NCBI GenBank assembly: GCA_025934955.1
Contig: JAICWE010000022.1
Location: 1-45,491, forward strand
DNA from: Gemmatimonadales bacterium
Lineage (GTDB): Bacteria; Gemmatimonadota; Gemmatimonadetes; Gemmatimonadales; GWC2-71-9
DNA: 45,491 nt
Direction of reading: 5' to 3'
The notes beneath the pieces were generated by a model, which worked only from the letters and a program-made list of their open reading frames with translations, was not told the origin of the DNA and searched no databases. Made by a program: the position numbers and the translations under genes. Positions within the stretch are counted from its first letter, which is position 1. The number at the start of each line of letters is the position of its first letter. Of the stretch, positions 1 to 14,500 are shown piece by piece.

Positions 1-123
1 CGAGATCTCGAAGAGCGGCTCATCGCGCTTCACCGCGTCGCCCACCTTCTTGATCCAGCGCGACAGCGTGCCTTCGGCGATGGACTCGCCCATCTGCGGC
101 ATGATCACGTCTATGCGAGCCAT
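1..123 (-). CDS. 2-oxoacid dehydrogenase E2 (dihydrolipoamide acyltransferase), N-terminal fragment
   Basis: Only the first 41 residues lie in the window; the gene runs off the left edge. They read [20 protein letters not shown] and onward to a segment ending LFEIS, the start of a biotinyl/lipoyl domain (P-x-M-G-E-S then W-x-K-x-V-G-D-x-V). The lipoyl-lysine itself falls just outside. E2 carries acyl groups from E1 on its swinging lipoyl arm and passes them to CoA. It follows E1 beta by about 20 bases on the same strand, so the order alpha-beta-E2 is that of a multi-subunit pyruvate, acetoin or branched-chain 2-oxoacid dehydrogenase. The substrate cannot be decided from this fragment. Confidence 0.85.
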   Translation of the reverse strand, partial: MARIDVIMPQMGESIAEGTLSRWIKKVGDAVKRDEPLFEIS

Positions 124-144
124 GATTGTTCTCCCGACTCTCGA

Positions 145-1122
145 CTAGTAGGCCGCGAGCCAGCGCACGGCCCGAACGATGTCGCTCGTCTGCGGCAGCA
201 CGAAATCCTCGAGCGCCGGCGCGTACGGCAGCGGCACGTCGTGCGCGGCGACCCGGCGCACCGGCGCGTCGAGCCACTCGAACGCCAGCTCGTTGATGCG
301 CGCGGTGATCTCGCCGCCGATGCCGCCGGTCACCGTGTCCTCGTGCACGACCAGCACGCGGTTGGTCTTCTTCACCGTCGCGACGATCGCCGCGTCGTCC
401 ATGGGCTGGAGCGTGCGCAGGTCGAGCACCTCGACCGAGAGCCCGTCCTCCCGCTCCAGCTGCTCGGCGGCTTCCAGCGACTTCCAGACGGTCGCCGCGT
501 AGGTGATGATCGACAGGTCCTTCCCCTCGCGCGCCACCCGCGCTCGTCCGATCGGCACGGTGTGGTCGCCCGCGGGCAGCGTTTCCTTGATGCGGCGATA
601 GAGATACTTGTGCTCGAAGAACAGCACGCAGTCGTCGTCGCGGATGGCGCTCTTGAGCAATCCCTTCGCGTCCGACGGCGTGCTGGGATAGACGATCTTG
701 AGCCCGGGGGTGTGGAGGAACGCCGCCTCCGGATTCTGCGAATGGAACGGCCCGCCGCGCACATAGCCGCCGCTCGGTCCGCGCACGACCATGGGGCACG
801 GCAGGAACGCGCGGTAGCGGGCGGTGGCGACGTAGTTGGTGAGGAGGTCGTACGCGCAGGAGATGAAGTCGATGAACTGGAGCTCGCACACCGGGCGGAG
901 CCCCATGTGCGCCGCGCCCGCCGCGGCGCCGATGAAGCCGGCTTCGCTGATCGGCGTGTCGATCACGCGGCGCTCGCCGAAGCGCTGGAGCAGGCCGTCG
1001 GTCGCCTTGAACGCGCCGCCGTAGGCGCCGATGTCCTCGCCCATGCAGAAGACGTTCTCGTCGCGCTCCATCTCCTCGGCGAGCGCCTCGCGGACCGCCT
1101 CGAGCAGCGTCACCTCAGCCAT
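145..1122 (-). CDS. 2-oxoacid dehydrogenase E1 component, beta subunit
   Basis: 325 residues, the usual length for E1 beta. The start MAEVTLLEAVREAL, then MGEDIGAYGGAFKATDGL and the segment ISEAGFIGAAAGAAHMGLRPVCE are typical of the transketolase pyrimidine-binding domain; the C-terminal half is the transketolase C-domain. With E1 alpha it binds thiamine diphosphate, decarboxylates a 2-oxoacid and reductively acylates E2 in the cytoplasm. The ATG at 1120-1122 overlaps the end of E1 alpha by 8 bases, which implies translational coupling; the longer open frame upstream is antisense-like and lies inside E1 alpha. Pyruvate, acetoin and branched-chain 2-oxoacids are all possible substrates. Confidence 0.9.
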   Translation of the reverse strand: MAEVTLLEAVREALAEEMERDENVFCMGEDIGAYGGAFKATDGLLQRFGERRVIDTPISEAGFIGAAAGAAHMGLRPVCELQFIDFISCAYDLLTNYVATARYRAFLPCPMVVRGPSGGYVRGGPFHSQNPEAAFLHTPGLKIVYPSTPSDAKGLLKSAIRDDDCVLFFEHKYLYRRIKETLPAGDHTVPIGRARVAREGKDLSIITYAATVWKSLEAAEQLEREDGLSVEVLDLRTLQPMDDAAIVATVKKTNRVLVVHEDTVTGGIGGEITARINELAFEWLDAPVRRVAAHDVPLPYAPALEDFVLPQTSDIVRAVRWLAAY

Positions 1123-2218
1123 TGAACGTCCCCCAGCCCTGCGCCCGCTCGTTCCGGTCCACCGCGCGGGCGAATCCCTGGCGATACCAGAGCACCGGGG
1201 CCGAGGGCGGATCGGCGTAGACGCCGCCGAGTCCGTCGGTGGGCTCGGGAAACGGGGAGCGCTCCGCCTCATCGGTCGCGGCATCCACCTCGGCGCGCAC
1301 GCGGGCATCGAGCGCCTCGAGCTCCGAGGCGGCGACGCCGTAGCGGCCGGTGAGCGCCGCGATGTAGCGGTCGATCGGATCGTTCTCCGCCGCCCAGCGT
1401 TCGATCTCGCCGGCGGGCACGTACGACTGGTTGTCGTGCTCCGCGTGGCCCTTGCGGCGGTAGGTCATCAGCTCGACGAGGGTGACGCCCCCGCCCCGCC
1501 GGGCGCGATCCACCGCCTCCTTCGTCACGCGATAGGCCTCGAGCACGTCGTTGCCGTCGGCCCTCACGCCGGCGATCCCGTAGCCCGCCGCCTTGTCCGC
1601 CAGCCGCTCGGCGGCGCACTGCCGCGCGGTCGGCGTGGAGTAGGCGTAGCCGTTGTTCTCCACGATCACCACGAGCGGACAGTGCTGCACCGCGGCGAAG
1701 TTGATGCCCTCGTGAAAGGCGCCGGTGCTGGTCGCGCCGTCGCCGACGTACACCAGGCCGACGCGCTCCTCGCCCCGGAGGCGGAACGAGAGCGTGATAC
1801 CGGCCATTACCGGCACCAGGTCGCCGAGATGGGAGATCTGACCGACGAAGTTCCGATCTTCGAGGTCGCCGAAGTGGATGTTGAGCTCGCGGCCGCGGGT
1901 GGGGCTGTCGCCCTTCGCCATGTACTGGCGCAGCACCTCGAGCGGGGTGGCGCCCTTCACCAGCATCGAGCCGAGATTGCGGATGAGCGGCGAGAGCACG
2001 TCCTCGCGGCGGAGCGCGTAGGCGCTGCCGACGGCGCAGGCCTCCTGACCGAGCGAGCGAAACAGTCCGCCGACGACCTTGGTCTGCCGATACAGATTCA
2101 CCAGCCGCTCCTCGAGCGTGCGGGTGAGCCGCATCCAGTAGTAGAGCTCGAGGAGCTGATCGCGGGTGAGGCCGGCGGGGATGTCCGTCGTCGGCGCGAC
2201 GGCGGCGGTGGCTGCCAT
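1115..2218 (-). CDS. 2-oxoacid dehydrogenase E1 component, alpha subunit
   Basis: 367 residues. The thiamine-diphosphate motif is clear: GDGATSTGAF, about 20 residues, then ENNGYAYSTP, the GDG-x-NN signature that binds Mg2+ and diphosphate. The N-terminus (YYWMRLTRTLEERL, then GLFRSLGQEA) and the segment THYRRKGHAEHD-like YRRKGHAEHDNQ are characteristic of E1 alpha of pyruvate, acetoin and branched-chain dehydrogenases. It is the first gene of the alpha-beta-E2 run, preceded by a 94-base gap after the kinase gene. No clear Shine-Dalgarno is seen before the ATG at 2218. The subunit type is certain; the substrate is not. Confidence 0.9.
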   Translation of the reverse strand: MAATAAVAPTTDIPAGLTRDQLLELYYWMRLTRTLEERLVNLYRQTKVVGGLFRSLGQEACAVGSAYALRREDVLSPLIRNLGSMLVKGATPLEVLRQYMAKGDSPTRGRELNIHFGDLEDRNFVGQISHLGDLVPVMAGITLSFRLRGEERVGLVYVGDGATSTGAFHEGINFAAVQHCPLVVIVENNGYAYSTPTARQCAAERLADKAAGYGIAGVRADGNDVLEAYRVTKEAVDRARRGGGVTLVELMTYRRKGHAEHDNQSYVPAGEIERWAAENDPIDRYIAALTGRYGVAASELEALDARVRAEVDAATDEAERSPFPEPTDGLGGVYADPPSAPVLWYRQGFARAVDRNERAQGWGTFNG

Positions 2219-2312
2219 GCAGGTCCCGATGGAGGGAGGTCGGTTTACCCGGGGCGGAAAATCGGCCGGCCGAGGGGCAAAAGCAAGCCGCGACGCAGCA
2301 GTGATGCGCTGT

Positions 2313-5282
<2,970 letters not shown>

Positions 5283-5319
5283 AGGGTGGCGGAGCCGGCC
5301 CTACGATATCACAAATGCA

Positions 5320-5353
5320 GAGACGGGGCGAGCCGCGAGGTCGGCCCCGTCTC
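5320..5353 (-). terminator. Hairpin downstream of the pyrophosphatase gene
   Basis: A perfect 10-bp inverted repeat (GAGACGGGGC / GCCCCGTCTC) with a 14-base loop. On the minus strand it follows the hppA stop by about 30 bases and is followed by TGCATTTGTG, a short T-rich stretch. It probably ends the inositol-lipid/pyrophosphatase transcript just before the kinase gene begins. Confidence 0.5.
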
Positions 5354-5383
5354 CGTCGTGGACACCGTCAGCTCAGGCGCCGC

Positions 5384-7837
<2,454 letters not shown>

Positions 7838-7859
7838 CCTGGAGCTCTCCTCGAAGGGG

Positions 7860-8146
7860 TCAGTAGGCGCCGACCGGACGATGCGTCGGGTCGGCGTCCG
7901 CGTGCAGCAGGGTGAGGAAGCGCTTGGCCAGCTTGTCGGCCTCGCTCTCCCCCACCTGATCCGTCGCCACCGTCACCCGGGTGTAGTGCCCGCCCTCGGC
8001 GCCGGCCTCGACGCCGATGCGGCCGATCGGCCCGGCCCAGCTGCGCGCGCGCGGCGCTTCGCCGGCGGGGCTGAGCCGCGCGCCGAAGAACGTCGCCGCC
8101 CGCGCCAGCACGATGTCGGGCGCCAGGTGGGTGCGGTGGAAGTACT

Positions 8147-8150
<4 letters not shown>
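7860..8150 (-). CDS. Conserved-looking hypothetical protein of 96 residues in the inositol-lipid operon
   Basis: I do not recognise a named family. The sequence starts VKYFHRTHLAPDIVLARAA and has a GPIGRIGVEAGAEGGHYTRVTV segment that looks like a small alpha-beta fold, with the C-terminal region ADKLAKRFLTLLH predicted helical. No signal peptide or membrane span. The GTG start at 8150 shares GTGA with the stop of the inositol-phosphate synthase gene, so the two are translationally coupled, and hppA follows after 22 bases. Codon use matches the neighbours. Its position suggests a role tied to inositol phosphate or its lipid, but nothing in the sequence shows which. Confidence 0.75.
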
Positions 8151-9475
<1,325 letters not shown>

Positions 9476-9476
9476 G

Positions 9477-10157
9477 CTACTGTCCTTTCGAGAGAGGATC
9501 GAGCGCCGCGGGACGCGCGCGGGCCAGCCGCGCCGGGACTTCCGCGCCATCGGCGTTGCGATAGACGTACACGAAGCGCTGCACCACCGTGATCACCGAC
9601 GCGAGCGCCAGCAGGCCGACCAGCGCCTCCAGCACAAACGCGTGCGGCCCCGCCCCGACGACCAGCGAGAAGAGCCCCAGTCCCAGAATCCGCTCGGCCC
9701 GCTGCGCGATGCCGACCTTGCAGTCGAGCCCGAGGCCTTCCGCGCGGGCCCGCGCGTAGGACACCAGCAGCGAGCTCAGGATTGCCACCATGCAGAGCAC
9801 GACGGCGGTCGTCCGGTAGCCCACGTCCGGCGCCATCAGGAAGTAGGTGCCGATCCCGATGAACGTCGCGCCATCGCCGATGCGGTCGAGCGTCGAGTCG
9901 TAGAAGGCGCCGAAGCGCGTCACCATCGCGCCGCCCCGCGCCACCTGGCCGTCCAGCGTGTCGGCGATGCCGCTCAGCAGCAGCACCAGCCCGCCGAGTC
10001 GCACGTGGCCGAAGCCGTAGAGCAGCGCGGAGGCCAGGACCAGGCCCGTGCCGATCGTCGTGATCGTGTTGGGCCGCACACCGGTGCGGATCAGCCACGA
10101 CACGGCGGGACTCACGGCCGCGTAGAACGGTCGCTCCACTGCGCCCAGCAGTTTCAC
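9477..10157 (-). CDS. CDP-alcohol phosphatidyltransferase, phosphatidylinositol-phosphate synthase-like
   Basis: 226 residues from the GTG at 10157, with about six membrane spans. The family signature is complete: D66-x2-D69-G70-x2-A73-R74-x8-G83-x3-D87-x3-D91, the two-metal site that joins CDP-diacylglycerol to an alcohol. The stretch FYDSTLDRIGDGATF, SYARARAEGL and the end ASVITVVQRF resemble actinobacterial PgsA1, which uses inositol-3-phosphate. Together with the next gene, inositol-phosphate synthase one base downstream, this points to phosphatidylinositol-phosphate as the product. The frame is open to a GTG at 10205, but the shorter start has AAGGA upstream, aligns with the family N-terminus and leaves a sensible leader after the predicted promoter. 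A phosphatidylglycerophosphate synthase is the main alternative. Confidence 0.85.
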   Translation of the reverse strand: MKLLGAVERPFYAAVSPAVSWLIRTGVRPNTITTIGTGLVLASALLYGFGHVRLGGLVLLLSGIADTLDGQVARGGAMVTRFGAFYDSTLDRIGDGATFIGIGTYFLMAPDVGYRTTAVVLCMVAILSSLLVSYARARAEGLGLDCKVGIAQRAERILGLGLFSLVVGAGPHAFVLEALVGLLALASVITVVQRFVYVYRNADGAEVPARLARARPAALDPLSKGQ

Positions 10158-10216
10158 CGCGGATATGATCCTTGGCTGTCGCGAAGCAGCACCAACCCCC
10201 GGCACAAACCCGCGAA

Positions 10217-10245
10217 ACGATAACCGTGAGAACCGGTTAGGGCAA
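10217..10245 (-). promoter_or_regulatory. Predicted sigma-70-type promoter of the inositol-lipid operon
   Basis: On the minus strand TTGCCC (10245-10240), a 17-base spacer and TATCGT (10222-10217). Each hexamer matches consensus at four of six positions. Transcription would start near 10210, giving a leader of about 50 bases to the GTG at 10157 and only about five to the GTG at 10205. A small dyad, GCAATC-C-GATTGC (10242-10254), overlaps the -35 element. Confidence 0.4.
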
Positions 10246-10277
10246 TCCGATTGCGCGCGCGCGGCCCGGCCGGTGCG

Positions 10278-11525
10278 CTACTCGGGGTAGAGGAGGAACC
10301 GCGCCCGGCGGCGCTCGAACCGCTGAAGCTCGGCGTCCCACTCGCCGGTGACGGCAGCCGGTGCTCCGCCGGCCTCGAGCGCCTCCCGCAGGCGAGGCCC
10401 GCCTGCGAGCCGGTCGAACTGCGCGGTGAGCCAGCGGAAGCGGCCCGGCTGCTGCGCGCGGATGATGGACAAGAGGAGCACCGCGGTCCGGGTCGGATCG
10501 TAGGCCGCCCGGTCGGTGACCCGGAGCCGGATGCCGGCGAGCAGCGTATCGGCGTACTTCCCGTCGCCGGGCCGGCGCGGCGTGAAGGTCGTCGCCGAGA
10601 AGGCGACGCCCGGCGGCGGCGCCCGGCGAAGGGCCCCGAGCACCGCGGTCGTGTCGAGCCACGGCGCCCCGATCTGCTCGAACGGCGCGTCCGACCCGCG
10701 GCCCACCGAGAGATCGGTGCCCTCGAAGAGGCAGAGCCCCGGATAGTGGATCAGGCTCTCCAGCGTGCGCAGATTAGGGCTGGGCGAAACGAACGGAAGT
10801 CCGGTCTGGTCGAGATAGCTCCGCCGATGCCAGCCCGCCGCGGGCACCACGACCGGCGGCGGGAGCGTGCCGTCCGACGCGGCCAGCCGGGCCAGCTCGC
10901 CCAGCGTCATGCCGGGCCGCATCGGCACCGCGAGCGCACCGACGAACGAGCGGTACGCGGTGTCGAGCACATTCCCCTGCACCGCCCCGCCGATCGGATC
11001 GGGCCGGTCCAGCACGACGACGGGAATCCCCTTCCGCGCCGCCGCGCGCATCACCTCGATCGTGGTGGAGAGATACGTGTAGTAGCGGGCGCCGGCGTCC
11101 TGCAGATCCACCAGCATCACGCCGATCCCGGCGAGCATCGAGTCGGCAGGGGCGGAACTCCGGCCGTACAGGCTGTAGATTGGAAGACCGGTCAGAGAAT
11201 CCACCGACGATGCCACGGTCGCACCCGGATCGGCCGCGCCGCGGAAGCCGTGCTCCGGACTGAACAGCGCGACGAGTCGCACCCCGGCCGCGCGGAGGCG
11301 CTCCACGTCGTGCACGCCGCGCCGGTCCACGCCGGCCCGGTTGGACACGAGTCCGACCGTCCGGCCGCGGACCAGGTGCGCGCTATCGCCGAGCAGAACC
11401 TCGATGCCGGGCCGCACGCCGGCGGCCGATGCGCCAAGCGCCGCATCGGCCGACCCGCTCCGCGCCCCGGCACGAGCGCAGCCGAGCAGCATCAGACATC
11501 CCAAGCCAAAGACTCTCCCGTGCAC
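10278..11525 (-). CDS. namZ: Exo-beta-N-acetylmuramidase (NamZ, DUF1343/GH171 family), predicted lipoprotein
   Basis: 415 residues. By family knowledge (Bacillus subtilis NamZ/YbbC) it removes MurNAc from the non-reducing end of peptidoglycan fragments and acts together with NagZ. The DUF1343 hallmarks are present: VGLVSNRAGVDRRG, FSPEHGFRGAADPGA, then DLQDAGARYYTYLST, LDRPDPIGG and a GWHRRSY...SPSPNLRTLES block. The N-terminus MHGRVFGLGCLMLLGC ends in a lipobox with C16, so it is probably anchored in a membrane facing the periplasm. The start is GTG with GAGG about 8 bases upstream. It is divergent from a GH3 N-acetylglucosaminidase, and their GTG start codons abut at one GTGCAC palindrome. 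Confidence 0.9.
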   Translation of the reverse strand: MHGRVFGLGCLMLLGCARAGARSGSADAALGASAAGVRPGIEVLLGDSAHLVRGRTVGLVSNRAGVDRRGVHDVERLRAAGVRLVALFSPEHGFRGAADPGATVASSVDSLTGLPIYSLYGRSSAPADSMLAGIGVMLVDLQDAGARYYTYLSTTIEVMRAAARKGIPVVVLDRPDPIGGAVQGNVLDTAYRSFVGALAVPMRPGMTLGELARLAASDGTLPPPVVVPAAGWHRRSYLDQTGLPFVSPSPNLRTLESLIHYPGLCLFEGTDLSVGRGSDAPFEQIGAPWLDTTAVLGALRRAPPPGVAFSATTFTPRRPGDGKYADTLLAGIRLRVTDRAAYDPTRTAVLLLSIIRAQQPGRFRWLTAQFDRLAGGPRLREALEAGGAPAAVTGEWDAELQRFERRRARFLLYPE

Positions 11526-13280
11526 CTGAGCGCCTCGCTGTTCGTCGTGTGCTCCGTCGCCGCGCTCGCGGCATGCGGCCCGTCACCGTCGCCCGCTGCG
11601 CCCGCGCCCCGGCCCGCGCCGGCGAGCGCCGACGCCGCGCTCGCATCGCTCTCGACCCGCGACAAGATCGCCCAACTGGTGATGCCGTGGATTCCCGGCA
11701 GCTACACCGCGCGGGATGAGGACATGTCGGCGCAGGTCCGCCGCTGGGTCGACTCGCTCCACATCGGGGGCGTGATCGTGTCCATCGGCTCGCCGCTCGA
11801 CATCGCCGCGAAGCTGAACGACCTGCAGCGCCGCTCCCGTCTGCCGCTGCTGGTCGCGTCCGACCTCGAGGCGGGCACCTCGATCCGATTCAACGGTGGC
11901 ACGCCGTTCCCGAGCAATATGGGCGTGGGCGCCGCGGGCCGGGAGCAGGACGCGTACGCCATGGGCCGCATCACCGCGCTGGAGGCGCGGGTGGTCGGCA
12001 TCCACATCGCCTTCGCGCCGGTCGCCGACGTCAACAACAATCCGGCGAACCCGATCATCAATACCCGCTCCTTCGGCGAGGACCCGCACGCGGTCGCCAA
12101 CCTCGTCGCCGCCGAGGTGCGCGGCATGCAGGCCAACGGGCTGCTGGCGACGGTGAAGCACTTTCCCGGGCACGGCAATACCGGCACCGACACCCACATC
12201 GCGCTTCCCACCAATGGCGAGAGCTGGTCCCAGCTCGACTCGATCGAGCTGGTGCCGTTCCGGGCCGCGGTCGCCGCCGGCGTCGCCGGCGTGATGTCGG
12301 CGCACATCGCGATGGCCGGCGTGGACAGCGGCGAGATCCGCCCGGCGACCGTGTCGCCCGCCGTGCTCACCGGGATCCTGCGCGACTCGCTCGGCTTCCA
12401 CGGGCTCGCGGTGACCGACGCGCTCAACATGGGTGGCGTCGTCAGCAGGTACGGCGGCGGCGAGGCGGCCGTCCTCGCCTTCCTCGCCGGCGCCGACCTG
12501 CTGCTCCAGCCGGCCGATCCGGCGGCCACGATCGATGCGATGGAGCAGGCGGTGCGAAGCGGCCGGATTACGGCGGCGCGGCTCGACGAGTCGGTGCGAA
12601 AGCTCCTCGCGATCAAGCAGCGGTTCGGGCTGTTCACCCGGCGGACGGCGGATCTCGACAGCGTCACCGCCGTCGTCGGAAGCGCCGCGTTCCTCGACAC
12701 GGCGCGCGATGTGGCGGCCCGCTCCATCGTACTGGCGAGCGATTCCGGCGGCGCCGTGGACTCGCTCCGCGCGCGACGCGGGCGGGTGACGGTGATCGCC
12801 TACGGCGACGAGACCAGCCCGGCGACGGGCGCCACGCTCATCGGCGAGCTGCGCCGGCTGGGCGATACCGTCACCGCCTTCCGCCTGCAGCCCGCGAGCG
12901 GCCCGGCGAGCTACGACTCGGCCCGCGTCGCGCTCGCGGTGAGTCCCGCCGCGGTGTTCGCGGTCGGCGTGCGCTACCACGAGCGGCGCGGCACCATCGC
13001 GATGCCCGACTCGCTCGCCGCCCTGATCGAGGTGAGCGCCGCCGAACGGCCGAGCGTGCTGCTGTCGTTCGGCACGCCGTATCTGGTGAGCCAGACGCCG
13101 CACGTCGGCTCCTACCTCCTGGCGTGGGTCTCGAATCCGGTGTGCGAGGCCGCCGCCGCCGCGGCGCTCGCGGGCGCGCCGATCACCGGCCGCCTGCCCA
13201 TCAGCATTCCGCCGCGATACCCGTTAGGCGGCGGCCTGGCACGCGCCGCCGGGCCGACGATGAGCGCGGGGGCCCGCTGA
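11520..13280 (+). CDS. nagZ: Glycoside hydrolase family 3 beta-N-acetylglucosaminidase (NagZ-like), predicted lipoprotein
   Basis: 586 residues from the GTG at 11520. It shows the NagZ signature KHFPGHGNTGTDTH (213-226), whose D224 and H226 form the catalytic acid/base dyad, and the nucleophile in VTDALNM (D300). It is longer than cytoplasmic proteobacterial NagZ and has an extra C-terminal alpha-beta domain, as in the secreted B. subtilis enzyme. The N-terminus ends ALAAC with C19, a lipobox, so it should act outside the cytoplasm, removing GlcNAc from muropeptides or chitobiose. The open frame runs upstream to 10251, but that part is antisense to namZ. No good Shine-Dalgarno is visible. The next gene overlaps by one base (TGATG). 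Confidence 0.9.
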   Translation: MHLSASLFVVCSVAALAACGPSPSPAAPAPRPAPASADAALASLSTRDKIAQLVMPWIPGSYTARDEDMSAQVRRWVDSLHIGGVIVSIGSPLDIAAKLNDLQRRSRLPLLVASDLEAGTSIRFNGGTPFPSNMGVGAAGREQDAYAMGRITALEARVVGIHIAFAPVADVNNNPANPIINTRSFGEDPHAVANLVAAEVRGMQANGLLATVKHFPGHGNTGTDTHIALPTNGESWSQLDSIELVPFRAAVAAGVAGVMSAHIAMAGVDSGEIRPATVSPAVLTGILRDSLGFHGLAVTDALNMGGVVSRYGGGEAAVLAFLAGADLLLQPADPAATIDAMEQAVRSGRITAARLDESVRKLLAIKQRFGLFTRRTADLDSVTAVVGSAAFLDTARDVAARSIVLASDSGGAVDSLRARRGRVTVIAYGDETSPATGATLIGELRRLGDTVTAFRLQPASGPASYDSARVALAVSPAAVFAVGVRYHERRGTIAMPDSLAALIEVSAAERPSVLLSFGTPYLVSQTPHVGSYLLAWVSNPVCEAAAAAALAGAPITGRLPISIPPRYPLGGGLARAAGPTMSAGAR

Positions 13281-14500
13281 TGCGGCGCGCCGCGGCGGCG
13301 GCTCTCCATGATCACGGCTCGACTCTCGTGACGCTCGCATCGACCCTTCTCGCCGGCTGCGCCATGCGCCCGCCTGCTCCCCAGCCCGCGCCGCCGCCGA
13401 GCTGGTCGGCGGTGACCGGCTATCTCGACTCCGCGGTCGCCGCGGGTGCCGCGCCCGGCGCGGTGCTCGGCGTGAGCGTCGGCGGACGGCGCTTCTTCTA
13501 CGGTACCGGCCGGCTCGGCGAGGACGACCCGACCCGGCCGGACAGCAGCACGATCTACGACCTCGCCTCGATGACGAAGGTCGTCGGCCTCACGACCATC
13601 GCGATGATGGCCGTGGATGAGGGCCGGCTCGATCTCGACGCGCCGGTCCAGCGCTACGTCCCCGCCTTCCAGGGTCGCGACAAGGAGCTGGTGACGGTAC
13701 GCCACCTGCTCACCCACTCGAGCGGACTCCGCGCCTTCCGCCTGCTGTACAAGGAAACCGGCACGCGCGAGGAGGCGCTCGCGCTCACCGACACGACGGC
13801 GCTCGACACCGTGCCCGGCGCGAGGTTCGTCTACTCCGATCTGGGTATCATCGTGCTGACCCAGGCGATCGAGCACATCTACGGCGAGCGGATCGATTCA
13901 CTCTTCGCGCAGCGCGTGGCCGGCCCGCTGGGACTCGCGAGCACGCGCTACCTGCCGCCGGCGAGCTGGCTCCCGCGCATCGCGCCCACCGAGAACGACC
14001 CGTGGCGCGGCCACGTGATCCGGGGCGAGGTGCACGACGAGAACACCGCGCGACTCGGCGGCGTCTCGGGGCACGCCGGCCTCTTCAGCGACGCGCTCGA
14101 CCTGGTGCGCTTCGGCGAGTGGATCGCCGGCGGCCTCGCCAAGCCGGCGGGTGCGCTGCATCTCACGCGTGCCCTGGTCGCCGCGGCGCCGCCGGCGCCA
14201 CCGACGCCACGCAGTCTGCCGGCCTTTGCCACCCGGCAGAACATTCCGCCCGGCTCGAGTCGCGCACTGGGCTGGGACACGCCGTCGGGCGAGAGCAGCG
14301 CGGGGACGCGGCTGTCGCCGTCGAGCATCGGTCACACCGGCTTCACCGGCACGTCCATCTGGATCGATCCCTCACGCGACCTCGTCATCGTCCTGCTCAG
14401 CAACCGCGTCCACCCGACCCGCGAGAACACGCGGTGGGGTCCGGTGCGCGCCCGCGTCGCCGATCTCGTCGCCGCGACTCTCTTCCCGGACACGCCATGA
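13280..14500 (+). CDS. Serine hydrolase of the beta-lactamase class C/PBP fold (AmiE-like), predicted lipoprotein
   Basis: 406 residues. The active-site motifs are S97-M-T-K100, Y185-S-D and H352-T-G, the SxxK, YxN-like and KTG-like trio of the class C beta-lactamase/penicillin-binding fold. A lipobox LLAGC places C27 as the lipidated residue. In B. subtilis a protein of this fold (AmiE/YbbE) sits with namZ and nagZ and removes stem peptides from MurNAc; the same position here suggests the same role. The start overlaps the GH3 stop by one base and the stop shares ATGA with the symporter gene. D instead of N in the second motif and H instead of K in the third argue against a true beta-lactamase. 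An esterase or D-aminopeptidase remains possible. Confidence 0.85.
   Translation: MRRAAAAALHDHGSTLVTLASTLLAGCAMRPPAPQPAPPPSWSAVTGYLDSAVAAGAAPGAVLGVSVGGRRFFYGTGRLGEDDPTRPDSSTIYDLASMTKVVGLTTIAMMAVDEGRLDLDAPVQRYVPAFQGRDKELVTVRHLLTHSSGLRAFRLLYKETGTREEALALTDTTALDTVPGARFVYSDLGIIVLTQAIEHIYGERIDSLFAQRVAGPLGLASTRYLPPASWLPRIAPTENDPWRGHVIRGEVHDENTARLGGVSGHAGLFSDALDLVRFGEWIAGGLAKPAGALHLTRALVAAAPPAPPTPRSLPAFATRQNIPPGSSRALGWDTPSGESSAGTRLSPSSIGHTGFTGTSIWIDPSRDLVIVLLSNRVHPTRENTRWGPVRARVADLVAATLFPDTP

Noticed and set aside
10242-10254. GCAATC-C-GATTGC dyad as a specific operator
   Set aside because: Only 6-bp arms, overlapping a predicted -35; too short to separate from chance without comparative data.
10251-11519. 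A 423-codon upstream extension of the GH3 gene
   Set aside because: It is antisense to namZ, Arg-rich and without domain features; the lipoprotein signal at 11520 marks the real start.
13280-14500. Reading the serine hydrolase as a beta-lactamase resistance gene
   Set aside because: SxxK is present, but the YxN and KTG motifs are replaced by YSD and HTG, and the neighbours are wall-salvage genes; a peptidase, amidase or esterase role is more likely.
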